Shown here piece by piece: positions 18,502 to 28,131 of a stretch of DNA of 41,152 bases. Below the pieces are notes generated by a model. The model had not been told where the DNA came from and ran no database searches. It saw only the letters and a program-made list of their open reading frames with translations. Both the position numbers and the translations under genes were made by a program. The stretch comes from Candidatus Neomicrothrix parvicella RN1 (lineage in GTDB: Bacteria > Actinomycetota > Acidimicrobiia > Acidimicrobiales > VFJN01): assembly GCA_945898515.1 (NCBI GenBank), contig CAMDIH010000015.1, positions 1-41,152 on the forward strand, read 5' to 3'. The first letter of the stretch is position 1. Every line of letters begins with the position of its first letter.

Positions 18502-18696
18502 ATGTCTCCCCTCGTCCCAGCGCGACCCTATCCCTGCGGCATTTGGACCATCAAGGGGAAATATTCGCGAGCGTTTTGCCACCTTTCGCGAGCACTTCCG
18601 GCGGAGGTCGGGTACCGGAACGCCCGTACCTCAGCCCGGCTGTCTCGGGGGCGGAGGATGAGATAAGCCCCCACGACCGGTCTGAGCCCATTCGCT

Positions 18697-19992
18697 TTAG
18701 AGAGATCCGCCCTCGTGGGGTTGGAGGTCTGCGGCGTGAGGTTCAACTTCCAGGAGCAGACCATCGATCGCCACCACCCGAACTTCCTGGTTGAGCTCGA
18801 TAGGGGTCGCCCGATTCGTGCGCGCCCGCCACGGCGCACCGCGCACCAGCACAATCCCATCGGGGGCTATCCGACTGGCGGCCGCGCCGACCTCCCCCAG
18901 GATCCATTCCCGACCGATCGTGGGAGTGGAGAACCGGGTGCGGATCATCGCGGGCATGCCACCAACCATCGCGATGGTCACACCCACCACCGCCACCGCC
19001 ACCGTGATCCACGACAGCGAGAGTCCGTTGTAGAGCAGCAGCGAACCCGCCGTGAGACACACGAAGCCGACGCCGCTCCACAAGCGCGGCACCCCCGTCT
19101 GAACGTCAATGGCGAAGCCAATGATGGCGACGAGCAGTAGTCCGATCGCAACGGGATTGGTGGGGAGGGCGGCGAGGCCATAACTGCCGAGCAACAGGCA
19201 GCTAGCCCCCACCATGCCGGCCACCCCAATCCCGGCGGTGAACAGTTCGAAGATCATCAGAGCCAGCCCGATCAAGAACAGCAGGTAGGCCACAGGCGGG
19301 CTCGCCACCGTGTGGAGGAGTTGGCTAGTGAGGGGCAACTGCCCGAAGCGGGCCTGGGTCACGGGTTCGCGACGTCGGTCGGGCCCTTCACCCACGGTCT
19401 TCGTCTCGAAGCCATCGAGGTCCAGGAGGAAGGCCCCAATGGTGGGCGCAGCGTTGTCGGCCACCCCGACCGCTACGGCGTCCCTGGCGTTGACCGTGTC
19501 CCCCACGGCGGCATCGCCCCCCAGACCATCGGGACCGAGAAGGGCCGGGGTGATCTCGACCCGACTGCCGGGGGCCACTCCGACGGTGCGCGCGGCGGCG
19601 AGGAGGTCCGTGGTCCCGCCGCGCGCCTGACTTCCCGAGGGGCCAACCCACACATCAACCGGCACCGTCGAGGCCCGGATACGAGCCACCAACTCATCCA
19701 GGAGCGCGTCCGACACCACGGCGCCGCCGCTGTTGAGTTGGAGGACGAGGGCGATGGCGTCGTCGCGCTCGGCCTTGTCGATCTGCGTGCTGATGAAGTC
19801 CACCAGGATGTTGTCGATGAGGCCGCTCACTTCGACGACGGATACAACACCAGGATCATCCGCCGTCGGTTCGGCATCCTGGGCGTTCGCCGTTTGAGCC
19901 AGGAGGCCGAGCAGTACCGCCACTTGTACCAGCAAGGCGGCGACCCTGGGTAGCGTCTTCGATCGTGGATCCAGTGCGGTTCTTTCAAGCAT
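18697..19992 (-). CDS. NfeD-family membrane protein with ClpP/SppA-like N-terminal domain
   Basis: Signal peptide, VEVSGLIDNILVDFISTQIDKAERDDAIALVLQLNSGG, multi-TM, C-terminal OB-like LGEVGAAASRIAPDGIVLVRGAPWRART. Confidence 0.88.
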   Translation of the reverse strand: MLERTALDPRSKTLPRVAALLVQVAVLLGLLAQTANAQDAEPTADDPGVVSVVEVSGLIDNILVDFISTQIDKAERDDAIALVLQLNSGGAVVSDALLDELVARIRASTVPVDVWVGPSGSQARGGTTDLLAAARTVGVAPGSRVEITPALLGPDGLGGDAAVGDTVNARDAVAVGVADNAAPTIGAFLLDLDGFETKTVGEGPDRRREPVTQARFGQLPLTSQLLHTVASPPVAYLLFLIGLALMIFELFTAGIGVAGMVGASCLLLGSYGLAALPTNPVAIGLLLVAIIGFAIDVQTGVPRLWSGVGFVCLTAGSLLLYNGLSLSWITVAVAVVGVTIAMVGGMPAMIRTRFSTPTIGREWILGEVGAAASRIAPDGIVLVRGAPWRARTNRATPIELNQEVRVVAIDGLLLEVEPHAADLQPHEGGSL

Positions 19993-20933
19993 CTCGGCTC
20001 ATCATCGTGGCCGGGAAGGGCGGCGTGGGCAAAACGGTGGTCAGCGCCGTGCTGGCGAAAGCGGCGGCCCGGCTGGGTCTTTCCACGTTGGTGGTGGAGG
20101 TGGAGGGCAAGTCTGGGCTGGCCACCATGTTCGGGCAGCCGCCCTTGGGCTACGACGAAGTGGTGCTTTCTGCCGGTGGTGGCCCCCTCGGGGAGGGCGA
20201 GGTGCGGGCCCGCACGCTCACCCCCGATGACGCCCTCTTGGACTACCTCCGCGACCATGGGCTCTCCCGCATCTCTAACCGGCTGGTTTCCTCCGGTGCC
20301 CTTGACGTGGTGGCCACTGCGGCACCAGGTATCAAGGACATTCTCATCCTCGGGAAGGTGAAGCAGCTGGAGCGACACGATGCGGTGGACTTGGTGGTGC
20401 TCGACGCGCCGGCGGCGGGGCATGCGGTGACCTTCCTGCAGGCCGCCCGGGCTCTGCTGGACACCGTCAGCGTGGGGCCGATCAACGCCCAAGCCAAGGA
20501 TGTGGCGGCCATGCTCACCGACCATGCCCGCTGTCGGGTCGTGCTCGTCACTCTCCCCGAGGAGACACCGGTAAACGAACTGGTGGAGACGGCCTTCAGC
20601 CTGGAGGACCGGGTGGGGGTGGGCCTGGCTCCGGTGGTGGTCAACGGGATCTACGACCCGGTGGTGGGCCTCTCGGTGGCCCCGGGGGCGGCGGCCGAGG
20701 CTGCGGGAGTCACCGTGGCGAGCGAAGAGGCGGCCTCACTCCGGGCCGCCGCCACCTTCCGGCAGGATCGGATGCGGCTCCAGGACGAGCAGTTGATCCG
20801 GCTGGCCGAGCGACTGCCGTTGTCGCAACTCCGGCTGCCGTTTGTCTTCAGCACCGACATCGGTCCGGCCGAACTTGACCATCTGGCCGACCGGCTCCTG
20901 GCCGAAATCGCCGCGCTGGCGGAGCCAGTGTGA
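19965..20933 (+). CDS. ArsA/GET3-like ATPase, paralogue 1
   Basis: P-loop VAGKGGVGKTVVSAVLAKAAA; LVVLDAPAAGHAVTFL. Confidence 0.9.
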   Translation: MDPVRFFQASRLIIVAGKGGVGKTVVSAVLAKAAARLGLSTLVVEVEGKSGLATMFGQPPLGYDEVVLSAGGGPLGEGEVRARTLTPDDALLDYLRDHGLSRISNRLVSSGALDVVATAAPGIKDILILGKVKQLERHDAVDLVVLDAPAAGHAVTFLQAARALLDTVSVGPINAQAKDVAAMLTDHARCRVVLVTLPEETPVNELVETAFSLEDRVGVGLAPVVVNGIYDPVVGLSVAPGAAAEAAGVTVASEEAASLRAAATFRQDRMRLQDEQLIRLAERLPLSQLRLPFVFSTDIGPAELDHLADRLLAEIAALAEPV

Positions 20934-22015
20934 TGGCGCACTCCGCTTCCCTGAGCGAGTTGCTCCAACAGCGCCGGATTCTGGTGTGCTGCGGCTCCGG
21001 CGGGGTGGGGAAGACCACCACCGCGGCGGTATTGGCTCTCAGCGCCGCTCGTTTCGGACGCCGTGCCGTGGTGGTCACCATCGATCCCGCCAAGCGGTTG
21101 GCCGACGCCCTGGGTCTCGATGGCCTCACGGGCACGCCCACGCGTATTGAGGGCGACTGGTCGGGGGAACTCTTCGCCATGATGCTCGACACCAAGAGCA
21201 CGTTCGACGGTCTGGTGGTGGCCAATGCGTCGAGTGCCGAACAGGGTCAGCGCATCCTCGACAACCGCTTTTACAAGAACATTTCCGGGGCGCTGTCGGG
21301 TACGCAGGAGTACATGGCGATGGAAAAGTTGTACGAACTTCACCAGCGCACCGATTTTGACCTGATCGTGGTGGATACTCCCCCCACCCGCCATGCCCTT
21401 GATTTCATCGACGCTCCGCGGCGGTTATCCAGGTTCCTTGATCACCGGCTGTTTCGGGTGGTCATCTCTCCGGGTCGCGGCATGATGCGGGCGGTGAACG
21501 TGGCCGCCCAGACGTTTTTGCGGACGGTGGCCAAGGTGGTGGGTGCGGAGGTGATCGACGATGCCGTAGCGTTCTTTCAGGCTTTTGACGGGATGGAGGA
21601 AGGGTTTCGGGAGCGGGCCACCGCGGTGGCGGAACTGCTCTCCGATGACGACACCGCCTTTGTGCTGGTGGCCTCGCCGCGTCGCGACACGATTGATGAA
21701 GCCCGCTATTTCGCCGAAACGCTCGCCGAAGCCGGCATCGCCGTGCGGGCATTGGTGGTGAACCGGATGCATCCGCGCTTTGGCAGGGGGGTGGCTGGCC
21801 GCGCGCAAGAGCAGGCCGACACCCGGCAGGGCACCGACCTCGGCGGCCTCTACCAGAACCTGGCCGACTTCGAACTAGTGGCCTCTCGCCAAGAAGAACA
21901 CCTTGCCGGTCTGACCGAAGCGGTGTACCCCGCCCCGGTGGCGCGCGTTCCGTTCCTCGCCAGCGATGTGCACGACCTCGATGGGCTGAGCGAGGTGGCC
22001 GAGCACCTGCTCTGA
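20933..22015 (+). CDS. ArsA/GET3-like ATPase, paralogue 2
   Basis: CCGSGGVGKTTTAAVLALSAA; VTIDPAKRLADALGL; LIVVDTPPTRHALDFIDAP; start overlaps previous stop. Confidence 0.92.
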   Translation: MAHSASLSELLQQRRILVCCGSGGVGKTTTAAVLALSAARFGRRAVVVTIDPAKRLADALGLDGLTGTPTRIEGDWSGELFAMMLDTKSTFDGLVVANASSAEQGQRILDNRFYKNISGALSGTQEYMAMEKLYELHQRTDFDLIVVDTPPTRHALDFIDAPRRLSRFLDHRLFRVVISPGRGMMRAVNVAAQTFLRTVAKVVGAEVIDDAVAFFQAFDGMEEGFRERATAVAELLSDDDTAFVLVASPRRDTIDEARYFAETLAEAGIAVRALVVNRMHPRFGRGVAGRAQEQADTRQGTDLGGLYQNLADFELVASRQEEHLAGLTEAVYPAPVARVPFLASDVHDLDGLSEVAEHLL

Positions 22016-22027
22016 GCGGCGCGGCCC

Positions 22028-22381
22028 TTAGGGGGGCGGGGGCTGGGCGTCGGCGAGGGCAGCGGCGGCGTCGCTCACCGTCTCGGTGACCGACACGACG
22101 CGATCGAATCCCGTGGTGTGAAGCAGGCGGGTGAGGGTGGGGCGGCCGCAGGCCACCGCCACATCGCCGCCGGCCTCCCGGGCGCGGCGGATGCCGCCAA
22201 TGAGAGCGCCGAGGCCGGCGGAATCCATGAAAGGCACCGACGTGAGGTCGATGAGAAGACAGCTCCCTTCGTCCAGGGCGCCGAGGGCTTCGCGAAATAC
22301 GCTCACGGTGTACGCGTCGAGTTCCCCGACGGGGCGGCACAGCGTGTAGTCGGAAGTGTGTTCTATCTGGATCTCGAGCAC
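22028..22381 (-). CDS. STAS-domain anti-sigma factor antagonist
   Basis: VGELDAYTVSVFREAL...LLIDLTSVPFMDSAGLGALIG. Confidence 0.9.
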   Translation of the reverse strand: MLEIQIEHTSDYTLCRPVGELDAYTVSVFREALGALDEGSCLLIDLTSVPFMDSAGLGALIGGIRRAREAGGDVAVACGRPTLTRLLHTTGFDRVVSVTETVSDAAAALADAQPPPP

Positions 22382-22478
22382 AGAATCCCCCTGGGCCGCC
22401 GTGGCGAGATCGTAGCCCGGTGTCTGCTCCGGGCGGCGGGGATGGGGTGGGAGGGCGGCGGACGGGTAGATTGTTGAG

Positions 22479-22862
22479 ATGCCGCAGGTTCTCGTTGCCA
22501 CTGATGCCGACGCGCTGTACGCGGAGGTGGATGCCGCCCTCGCCGATGAGACCACCACGGTGGAGCGGGTGAGGGCCGGTACGGAGGTCGGGGCGGCGGT
22601 GGCTGGCGGGACCCCCGATCTCGTGGTGATGGATCTTCAGATCGGAAACATGGGGGGTATCGCCACCTGCCTGTACCTGCGCCAGGAGGCGGAGGAGCAG
22701 CGCCTGCCCGCCGTGGCGGTCCTCATGCTGCTTGATCGTGAGGCCGACGTTTTCCTGGCTCGGCGTTCGGGAGCCGACGGGTGGCTCGTCAAGCCACTCG
22801 ACGCCTTTGCGGTACGAGCGGCGGCCACCGCGATCCTGGCCGCCACGCCGGCCACGGCTTAG
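22479..22862 (+). CDS. Stand-alone response regulator receiver domain
   Basis: DLVVMDLQIGNMGG...AVLMLLDREAD...GADGWLVKPLD (phospho-Asp and Lys switch present). Confidence 0.88.
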   Translation: MPQVLVATDADALYAEVDAALADETTTVERVRAGTEVGAAVAGGTPDLVVMDLQIGNMGGIATCLYLRQEAEEQRLPAVAVLMLLDREADVFLARRSGADGWLVKPLDAFAVRAAATAILAATPATA

Positions 22863-22901
22863 GAGCGTCCGGGGTCATGCACTAGCGTGACGCCTCCCCA
22901 C

Positions 22902-22975
22902 CGGGTGGTGGCTCAGCTTGGCAGAGCGCTGCGTTCGGGACGCAGAGGTCGGGAGTTCAAATCTCCCCCACCCGA
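22902..22975 (+). tRNA. tRNA-Pro (anticodon CGG)
   Basis: Acceptor CGGGTGG/CCACCCG, anticodon arm CTGCG-TTCGGGA-CGCAG, T arm GGGAG-TTCAAAT-CTCCC, discriminator A; CCA not encoded. Confidence 0.96.
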
Positions 22976-23095
22976 CTCAAGTATTCCCTGGGCGGCGGAT
23001 CGGTGAGTCTTGGTCGGCCTCCGGCGCCCACCGCATTGTCGGCTCGTTCTCGAGGTGGGTTGTGGGTTGCGGGGAAGGCCGACGTAACGTCCAGT

Positions 23096-23434
23096 GTGAT
23101 CTTGGTGGTGGGTGCGCTCGTATCAGGACTGTCGTTTCTCTATTACGGGTTCAGGGTGTTGTTTCAGGATGCCGCCAAGGGAGAATTCGAGCGGTACGGC
23201 ATGCCCGCCGTTCGCCAAGTGGTTGGCCTCTTGGAAGTACTCGGCGGGACAGCAGTCATCCTCGGCCTTGCCTTCGCGCCGTTGGGAGCCTTTGCCGCCG
23301 TCGGGCTCACGACGCTGATGGTCCTCGGGCTTATCGTTCGGGTCAGAATCCACGACGCAGTGCGTCTCATGGTCCCCGCCGCGTTGCTCGGCGCGCTGAA
23401 TGTCGTCCTAGCCGTGCTCTTTCTCTCGGCCTGA
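23096..23434 (+). CDS. DoxX-like small membrane protein
   Basis: SFLYYGFRVLFQDAAKGEFERYGMPAVRQVVGLLEVLGGTAVILGL; GTG start after TAACGT. Confidence 0.75.
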   Translation: MILVVGALVSGLSFLYYGFRVLFQDAAKGEFERYGMPAVRQVVGLLEVLGGTAVILGLAFAPLGAFAAVGLTTLMVLGLIVRVRIHDAVRLMVPAALLGALNVVLAVLFLSA

Positions 23435-23442
23435 CGCGTCGG

Positions 23443-23820
23443 TCAGCGGCTCTTGCCGTTGAGCACGGCTGAGATCGATGCCAGGGAGAAGACCGACAGG
23501 GCGGGCAGGTATTGCTTTACGGGGTCCCCGACCTTTATGTGCATGCCGATCGCCCCGACCATGAAGGCGGCGAGGCCAATCGAGGCGGGTCGGGTCAGCC
23601 GTGGCGACGCATGCCCCACCAGCATCGCCGTGGCCAGGCCGACCTTTGCTGCGCCAACGACATGCATCTGCGTCTCGGAGAGCCCGTACACCTCAAACTC
23701 CTCCTTCATGTTGGTTGCGTCACCGCCTCGATAGCCCGTGTCCTTATTGAACCGGACGAACCAGACATCCAAAATCCAAAGAGCCGCCGCGGTCTGGGCG
23801 AGTTTGCCAATCACATGCAT
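23443..23820 (-). CDS. DoxX-like membrane protein
   Basis: YRGGDATNMKEEFEVYGLSETQMHVVGAAKVGLATAMLVG...IGMHIKVGDPVKQYLPA. Confidence 0.8.
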   Translation of the reverse strand: MHVIGKLAQTAAALWILDVWFVRFNKDTGYRGGDATNMKEEFEVYGLSETQMHVVGAAKVGLATAMLVGHASPRLTRPASIGLAAFMVGAIGMHIKVGDPVKQYLPALSVFSLASISAVLNGKSR

Positions 23821-24089
23821 GGACCAGTTCCTTCCACTAGAGATCAGCCTCCCAGCGTAGGGGTTGGTTGGCCGTTTGCCGCAGCCGAGCGATGAGGTGC
23901 CAGCCATGTGCTCGAAGGCGGTTGGGTCGTGGACGCTGGGCTGTTCGGTTGCCGCGGAAAAGGCGAGCCCCGGTGGTGGCCGGTCGTCTCGATGGGTGCT
24001 CCAATATGGGGCTGGGAGGACCGATTCGGCCGATGGTTCGGTAGCGTGGGCGGCGAATACAAGGAGTGTCCACCACGAAGGAGACCTTG

Positions 24090-24896
24090 ATGCGGGACGC
24101 ATTCGAGTTAACACCAGGCCAGTTTGACCTTGTCTACAACTCGTTTTCACTCACGATCGCCGCCATGGGCGCATCGCTGTTGTTCTTCCTTCTCGTGCGT
24201 GATCGGGTGCGCCCTGCGCACCGCATGGCCGTCACCATCTCGACGGTTGTGGTGGCGATCGCCCTCTATCACTACCTGCGTATCTTCGCCTCGTGGTCGG
24301 ACGCCTTCGTCTACGTCGATGGCACCTTGGTCCAGCGGGGCCGGCCGTTCAACGAGGGGTATCGCTACGTGGACTGGCTGTTCACCGTCCCGCTGCTTCT
24401 CGCCGAACTGGTCATCGTCCTGAAGCTGGCCAAGGCCACCACCCGAAGCCTCATCATCAGACTCGGCATCGCCGCCGTGGCCATGATTGCGCTCGGGTAC
24501 CCCGGTGAGATCGCGGCTCCAGACTCGGCTACCAGGACGCTGTTCGGCATCCTCTCCACGATCCCGTTCCTCTACATCCTCTATGTGCTGTTCGTGGAAC
24601 TTGGCCGTTCCCTCGAACGCCAGAGCCCGGAGGTGCGCAAGATCGTCCACGGTCTCCGCTTCATGTTGCTGGCTGTGTGGGGTGTCTACCCCCTTGCCTA
24701 CATCGCTCCGTCGGTGATCGACGACCCCGCCGTGGCCGAGGTCGTTCGACAGGTCGGCTATTCGATCGCCGACATCCTCGCCAAACCGCTCTTCGGCCTG
24801 TTCATCCTGGCCATTGCCATGATCAAGTCAGCGGACGAATCCGCTAGCGAACCCGATAAGCCTCAGCGCAACTCCGAGGAGCGGGCGCAGGCCTGA
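24090..24896 (+). CDS. Microbial rhodopsin, xanthorhodopsin-like light-driven proton pump
   Basis: Helix C YRYVDWLFTVPLLLAEL (D/T/E), helix B YHYLRI, LFGILSTIPF in helix E, helix G ADILAKPLFG with Schiff-base Lys; SD AAGGAG 6 nt before ATG 24090. Confidence 0.96.
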   Translation: MRDAFELTPGQFDLVYNSFSLTIAAMGASLLFFLLVRDRVRPAHRMAVTISTVVVAIALYHYLRIFASWSDAFVYVDGTLVQRGRPFNEGYRYVDWLFTVPLLLAELVIVLKLAKATTRSLIIRLGIAAVAMIALGYPGEIAAPDSATRTLFGILSTIPFLYILYVLFVELGRSLERQSPEVRKIVHGLRFMLLAVWGVYPLAYIAPSVIDDPAVAEVVRQVGYSIADILAKPLFGLFILAIAMIKSADESASEPDKPQRNSEERAQA

Positions 24897-24933
24897 GCCG
24901 GGCCGGACAGCAGCCATCTCCACCGCAGACGGC

Positions 24934-25007
24934 CTGACCCCGAGGCGGGGGGTAACGGGCATCTCGCGCCGGGACACTGAACCGGTCTGGTTCGGCGCTG
25001 GGGTCAG
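24934..25007. terminator. Nested inverted repeat between convergent rhodopsin and ssuD-like genes
   Basis: Outer arms CTGACCCC (24934-24941) / GGGGTCAG (25000-25007), inner hairpin GAACC-ggtct-GGTTC (24979-24993). Confidence 0.4.
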
Positions 25008-25018
25008 CCTGAAATCAA

Positions 25019-26125
25019 TCAGCGGAACGAAAATACCTTGGCCGGGCCGTTGTCGAGCGGAGGTAGGAAGCCGCGTTCACGGAGAATCGGCATCACGCCC
25101 TCGCCGAACCAGTAGGCCTCTTCCAGGTGGGGATAGCCCGACATGATGAACGCATCGAAGCCCAGTTCGTGGTACTCGATGATCCGGTCGGCAACGGTTT
25201 CGTAATCTCCCACGAGGGCGGTGCCCACACCGCCGCGCACCAGGCCCATGCCGGCCCACACATTGGGGTAGATCTCCAGCCGAGACAGGTCGCCGCCGGT
25301 GAGTTCGGCCTGGCGCCGCTGGCCCACCGAAGCGGTGTTGGCAAAATCAGCCCGTGCCTCGGCGATGGCGGCGGGGGGGATGCCGGCCAGGATGTCGTCG
25401 GCGGTCTGCCACGCCGCCGCCCCGGTGGGCCGGGTGATGGTGTGGAAGCGAATGCCGAAGCGCAGCGAGCGACCGAAACTGGCCGCTAGCGCTCGCATAC
25501 GGTCGAGCCGTGGCTTCACCATGGCGGGCGGCTCACCCCATGTGAGGTAGACGTCTACGTGCTCGGCCGCCACGCGTTCGGCGGCTTCGGAGGCACCGCC
25601 GAAGTAAATGGGTGGAACGGGATCTGGAACTTCACGAGTGGTGGCGTCGACCACATCGAAGAACTTGCGATGTTGGGTGAGCGGCGCACCGCTCCAGGCC
25701 CCGCGTAGCACCTCAATGAACTCGCCCGTGCGTTCGTAGCGGGTTTCTTTGTCTTCGGTGATGCCGAAGCGCGCCAGCTCGGCTTGCTCGGCCCCGGTGA
25801 CGATGTTCACGAGGAGTCGTCCGTCGGACATTCGTTGATAACTGGAGGCCATCTGCGCGGCGAGGGTGGGGGTGAGCAGGGCGGGGCGAAAGGCCACGAG
25901 AAACTTGAGACGCCGGGTGAGGGGGATGAGCGACGCGGTGGCCACCCAGGCGTCCTCGCACCCCGTTCCGCACGGCGTGAGCACCGCATCGAAGCCCAAC
26001 CCGTCGCACGCTTGGGCGACCTGGGCCAAATAGGCGTGGCTGGGGGCCCGGGCCGGCGAATGGCTGCCGGGAAGGACATCACGCGAGTCGCCCCCGGTGG
26101 GGAGGAACCAGTTCATCTCGATCAT
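25019..26125 (-). CDS. ssuD: FMN-dependent alkanesulfonate monooxygenase (SsuD-like luciferase family)
   Basis: WFLPTGGDSRDV...VAFRPALLTPTLAAQMASSYQRMSDGRLLVNIVTG; MSGYPHLEEAYWFGEGVMPIL. Confidence 0.92.
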   Translation of the reverse strand: MIEMNWFLPTGGDSRDVLPGSHSPARAPSHAYLAQVAQACDGLGFDAVLTPCGTGCEDAWVATASLIPLTRRLKFLVAFRPALLTPTLAAQMASSYQRMSDGRLLVNIVTGAEQAELARFGITEDKETRYERTGEFIEVLRGAWSGAPLTQHRKFFDVVDATTREVPDPVPPIYFGGASEAAERVAAEHVDVYLTWGEPPAMVKPRLDRMRALAASFGRSLRFGIRFHTITRPTGAAAWQTADDILAGIPPAAIAEARADFANTASVGQRRQAELTGGDLSRLEIYPNVWAGMGLVRGGVGTALVGDYETVADRIIEYHELGFDAFIMSGYPHLEEAYWFGEGVMPILRERGFLPPLDNGPAKVFSFR

Positions 26126-26167
26126 CGCCCGCGAGCCTAAGCAGGTTCGACTCGCCTGCCTAGCGGG

Positions 26168-26557
26168 TCAGCGAGTGGCGACGCGCCGGGCGGTGCGGCG
26201 GAGAAGGAGAGCAGGGATGATCAACCCGGCGCCCAGCGCGGCGAGCCACACGATGACCGTGGCGAGAATCCAGGTGGTGAACCCGGTGATGGCGATGCCA
26301 TCGGAGATCATCGTGGTGACCAGCAGCCCCAAAAAGGTAGAGAAGAGGGAGGTCCCGCCCGAGAGCGCCGTGGCCCGGGTGCGCACGGTTCGTTCGAGGA
26401 GGGCATGAATGACCGACTCGATCACCGTGAAGATGGCTACGGCGATGAGAAACGTGCGCCAGCCGATGGTGAGGTCGTCCAGAACCACACTGGCCACAAA
26501 CAGGCCGATGGTGTTGGCGGCCAGCAGGACGACGACACGGACGAGACGAGCTCTCAT
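26168..26557 (-). CDS. Four-TM small membrane protein (phage-holin-superfamily-IV-like)
   Basis: Hydrophobic segments NTIGLFVASVVLDDLTIGWRTFLIAVAIFTVIESVI; housekeeping context, no phage genes nearby. Confidence 0.6.
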   Translation of the reverse strand: MRARLVRVVVLLAANTIGLFVASVVLDDLTIGWRTFLIAVAIFTVIESVIHALLERTVRTRATALSGGTSLFSTFLGLLVTTMISDGIAITGFTTWILATVIVWLAALGAGLIIPALLLRRTARRVATR

Positions 26558-26724
26558 AAGCAATGCGTGTCCTCTGCTGATGAAGTGATGGTGGTGTCGC
26601 CCGCCGCCGTGCGTTTCGCGGAACCTTCGAACAATACCCGCTGGCCGCCGCCGGACATGGCCCCCCCTCTCGGGACGGCCTCGGCGGCACCCACCGGTGG
26701 CTCGCCACCCCCTACGGTGCTCGG

Positions 26725-27015
26725 ATGGAGCTTGGAGATCTGCAACGGCTCATGGCCGGTACCTATGGCGAGCAGGACCGGGAGCGAGGCATCCCCGCCA
26801 CCGTGGCCTGGCTCACCGAGGAACTTGGCGAACTGGCCCAAGCCGTGCGCAAGGGCAGCCCGGCTGAACAACTCCACGAGCTGGGGGATGTGCTGGCCTG
26901 GCTGGCCTCGCTGGCCGAGCAATTGGGGCTCTCCCTGGAGGACGCGATGGCGCGTTACGCCCATGGCTGTCCCAGGTGCGGGTCGATCCCCTGTCGCTGC
27001 TCATCGGGGCCGTGA
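26725..27015 (+). CDS. MazG-like nucleotide pyrophosphohydrolase
   Basis: WLTEELGELAQAVRKGSPAEQLHELGDVLAWLASLAEQLG (ExxE...ExxD). Confidence 0.85.
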   Translation: MELGDLQRLMAGTYGEQDRERGIPATVAWLTEELGELAQAVRKGSPAEQLHELGDVLAWLASLAEQLGLSLEDAMARYAHGCPRCGSIPCRCSSGP

Positions 27016-27037
27016 GGGTTCACAACGCCCGAGAGTT

Positions 27038-28072
<1,035 letters not shown>

Positions 28073-28131
28073 CTATCTCCGGGCCCTGTGCACTCACGCG
28101 CGTAGTGCGAGCGGGCCGGACCGCCGGTGGG

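Noticed and set aside
22981-25018. Integrase-type genomic island after the tRNA
   Set aside because: No integrase and no visible repeat of the tRNA 3' end; kept only as a tentative cassette hypothesis.
26168-26557. Holin-like membrane protein as evidence of prophage
   Set aside because: No other phage genes nearby; such four-TM proteins are common in actinobacterial chromosomes.
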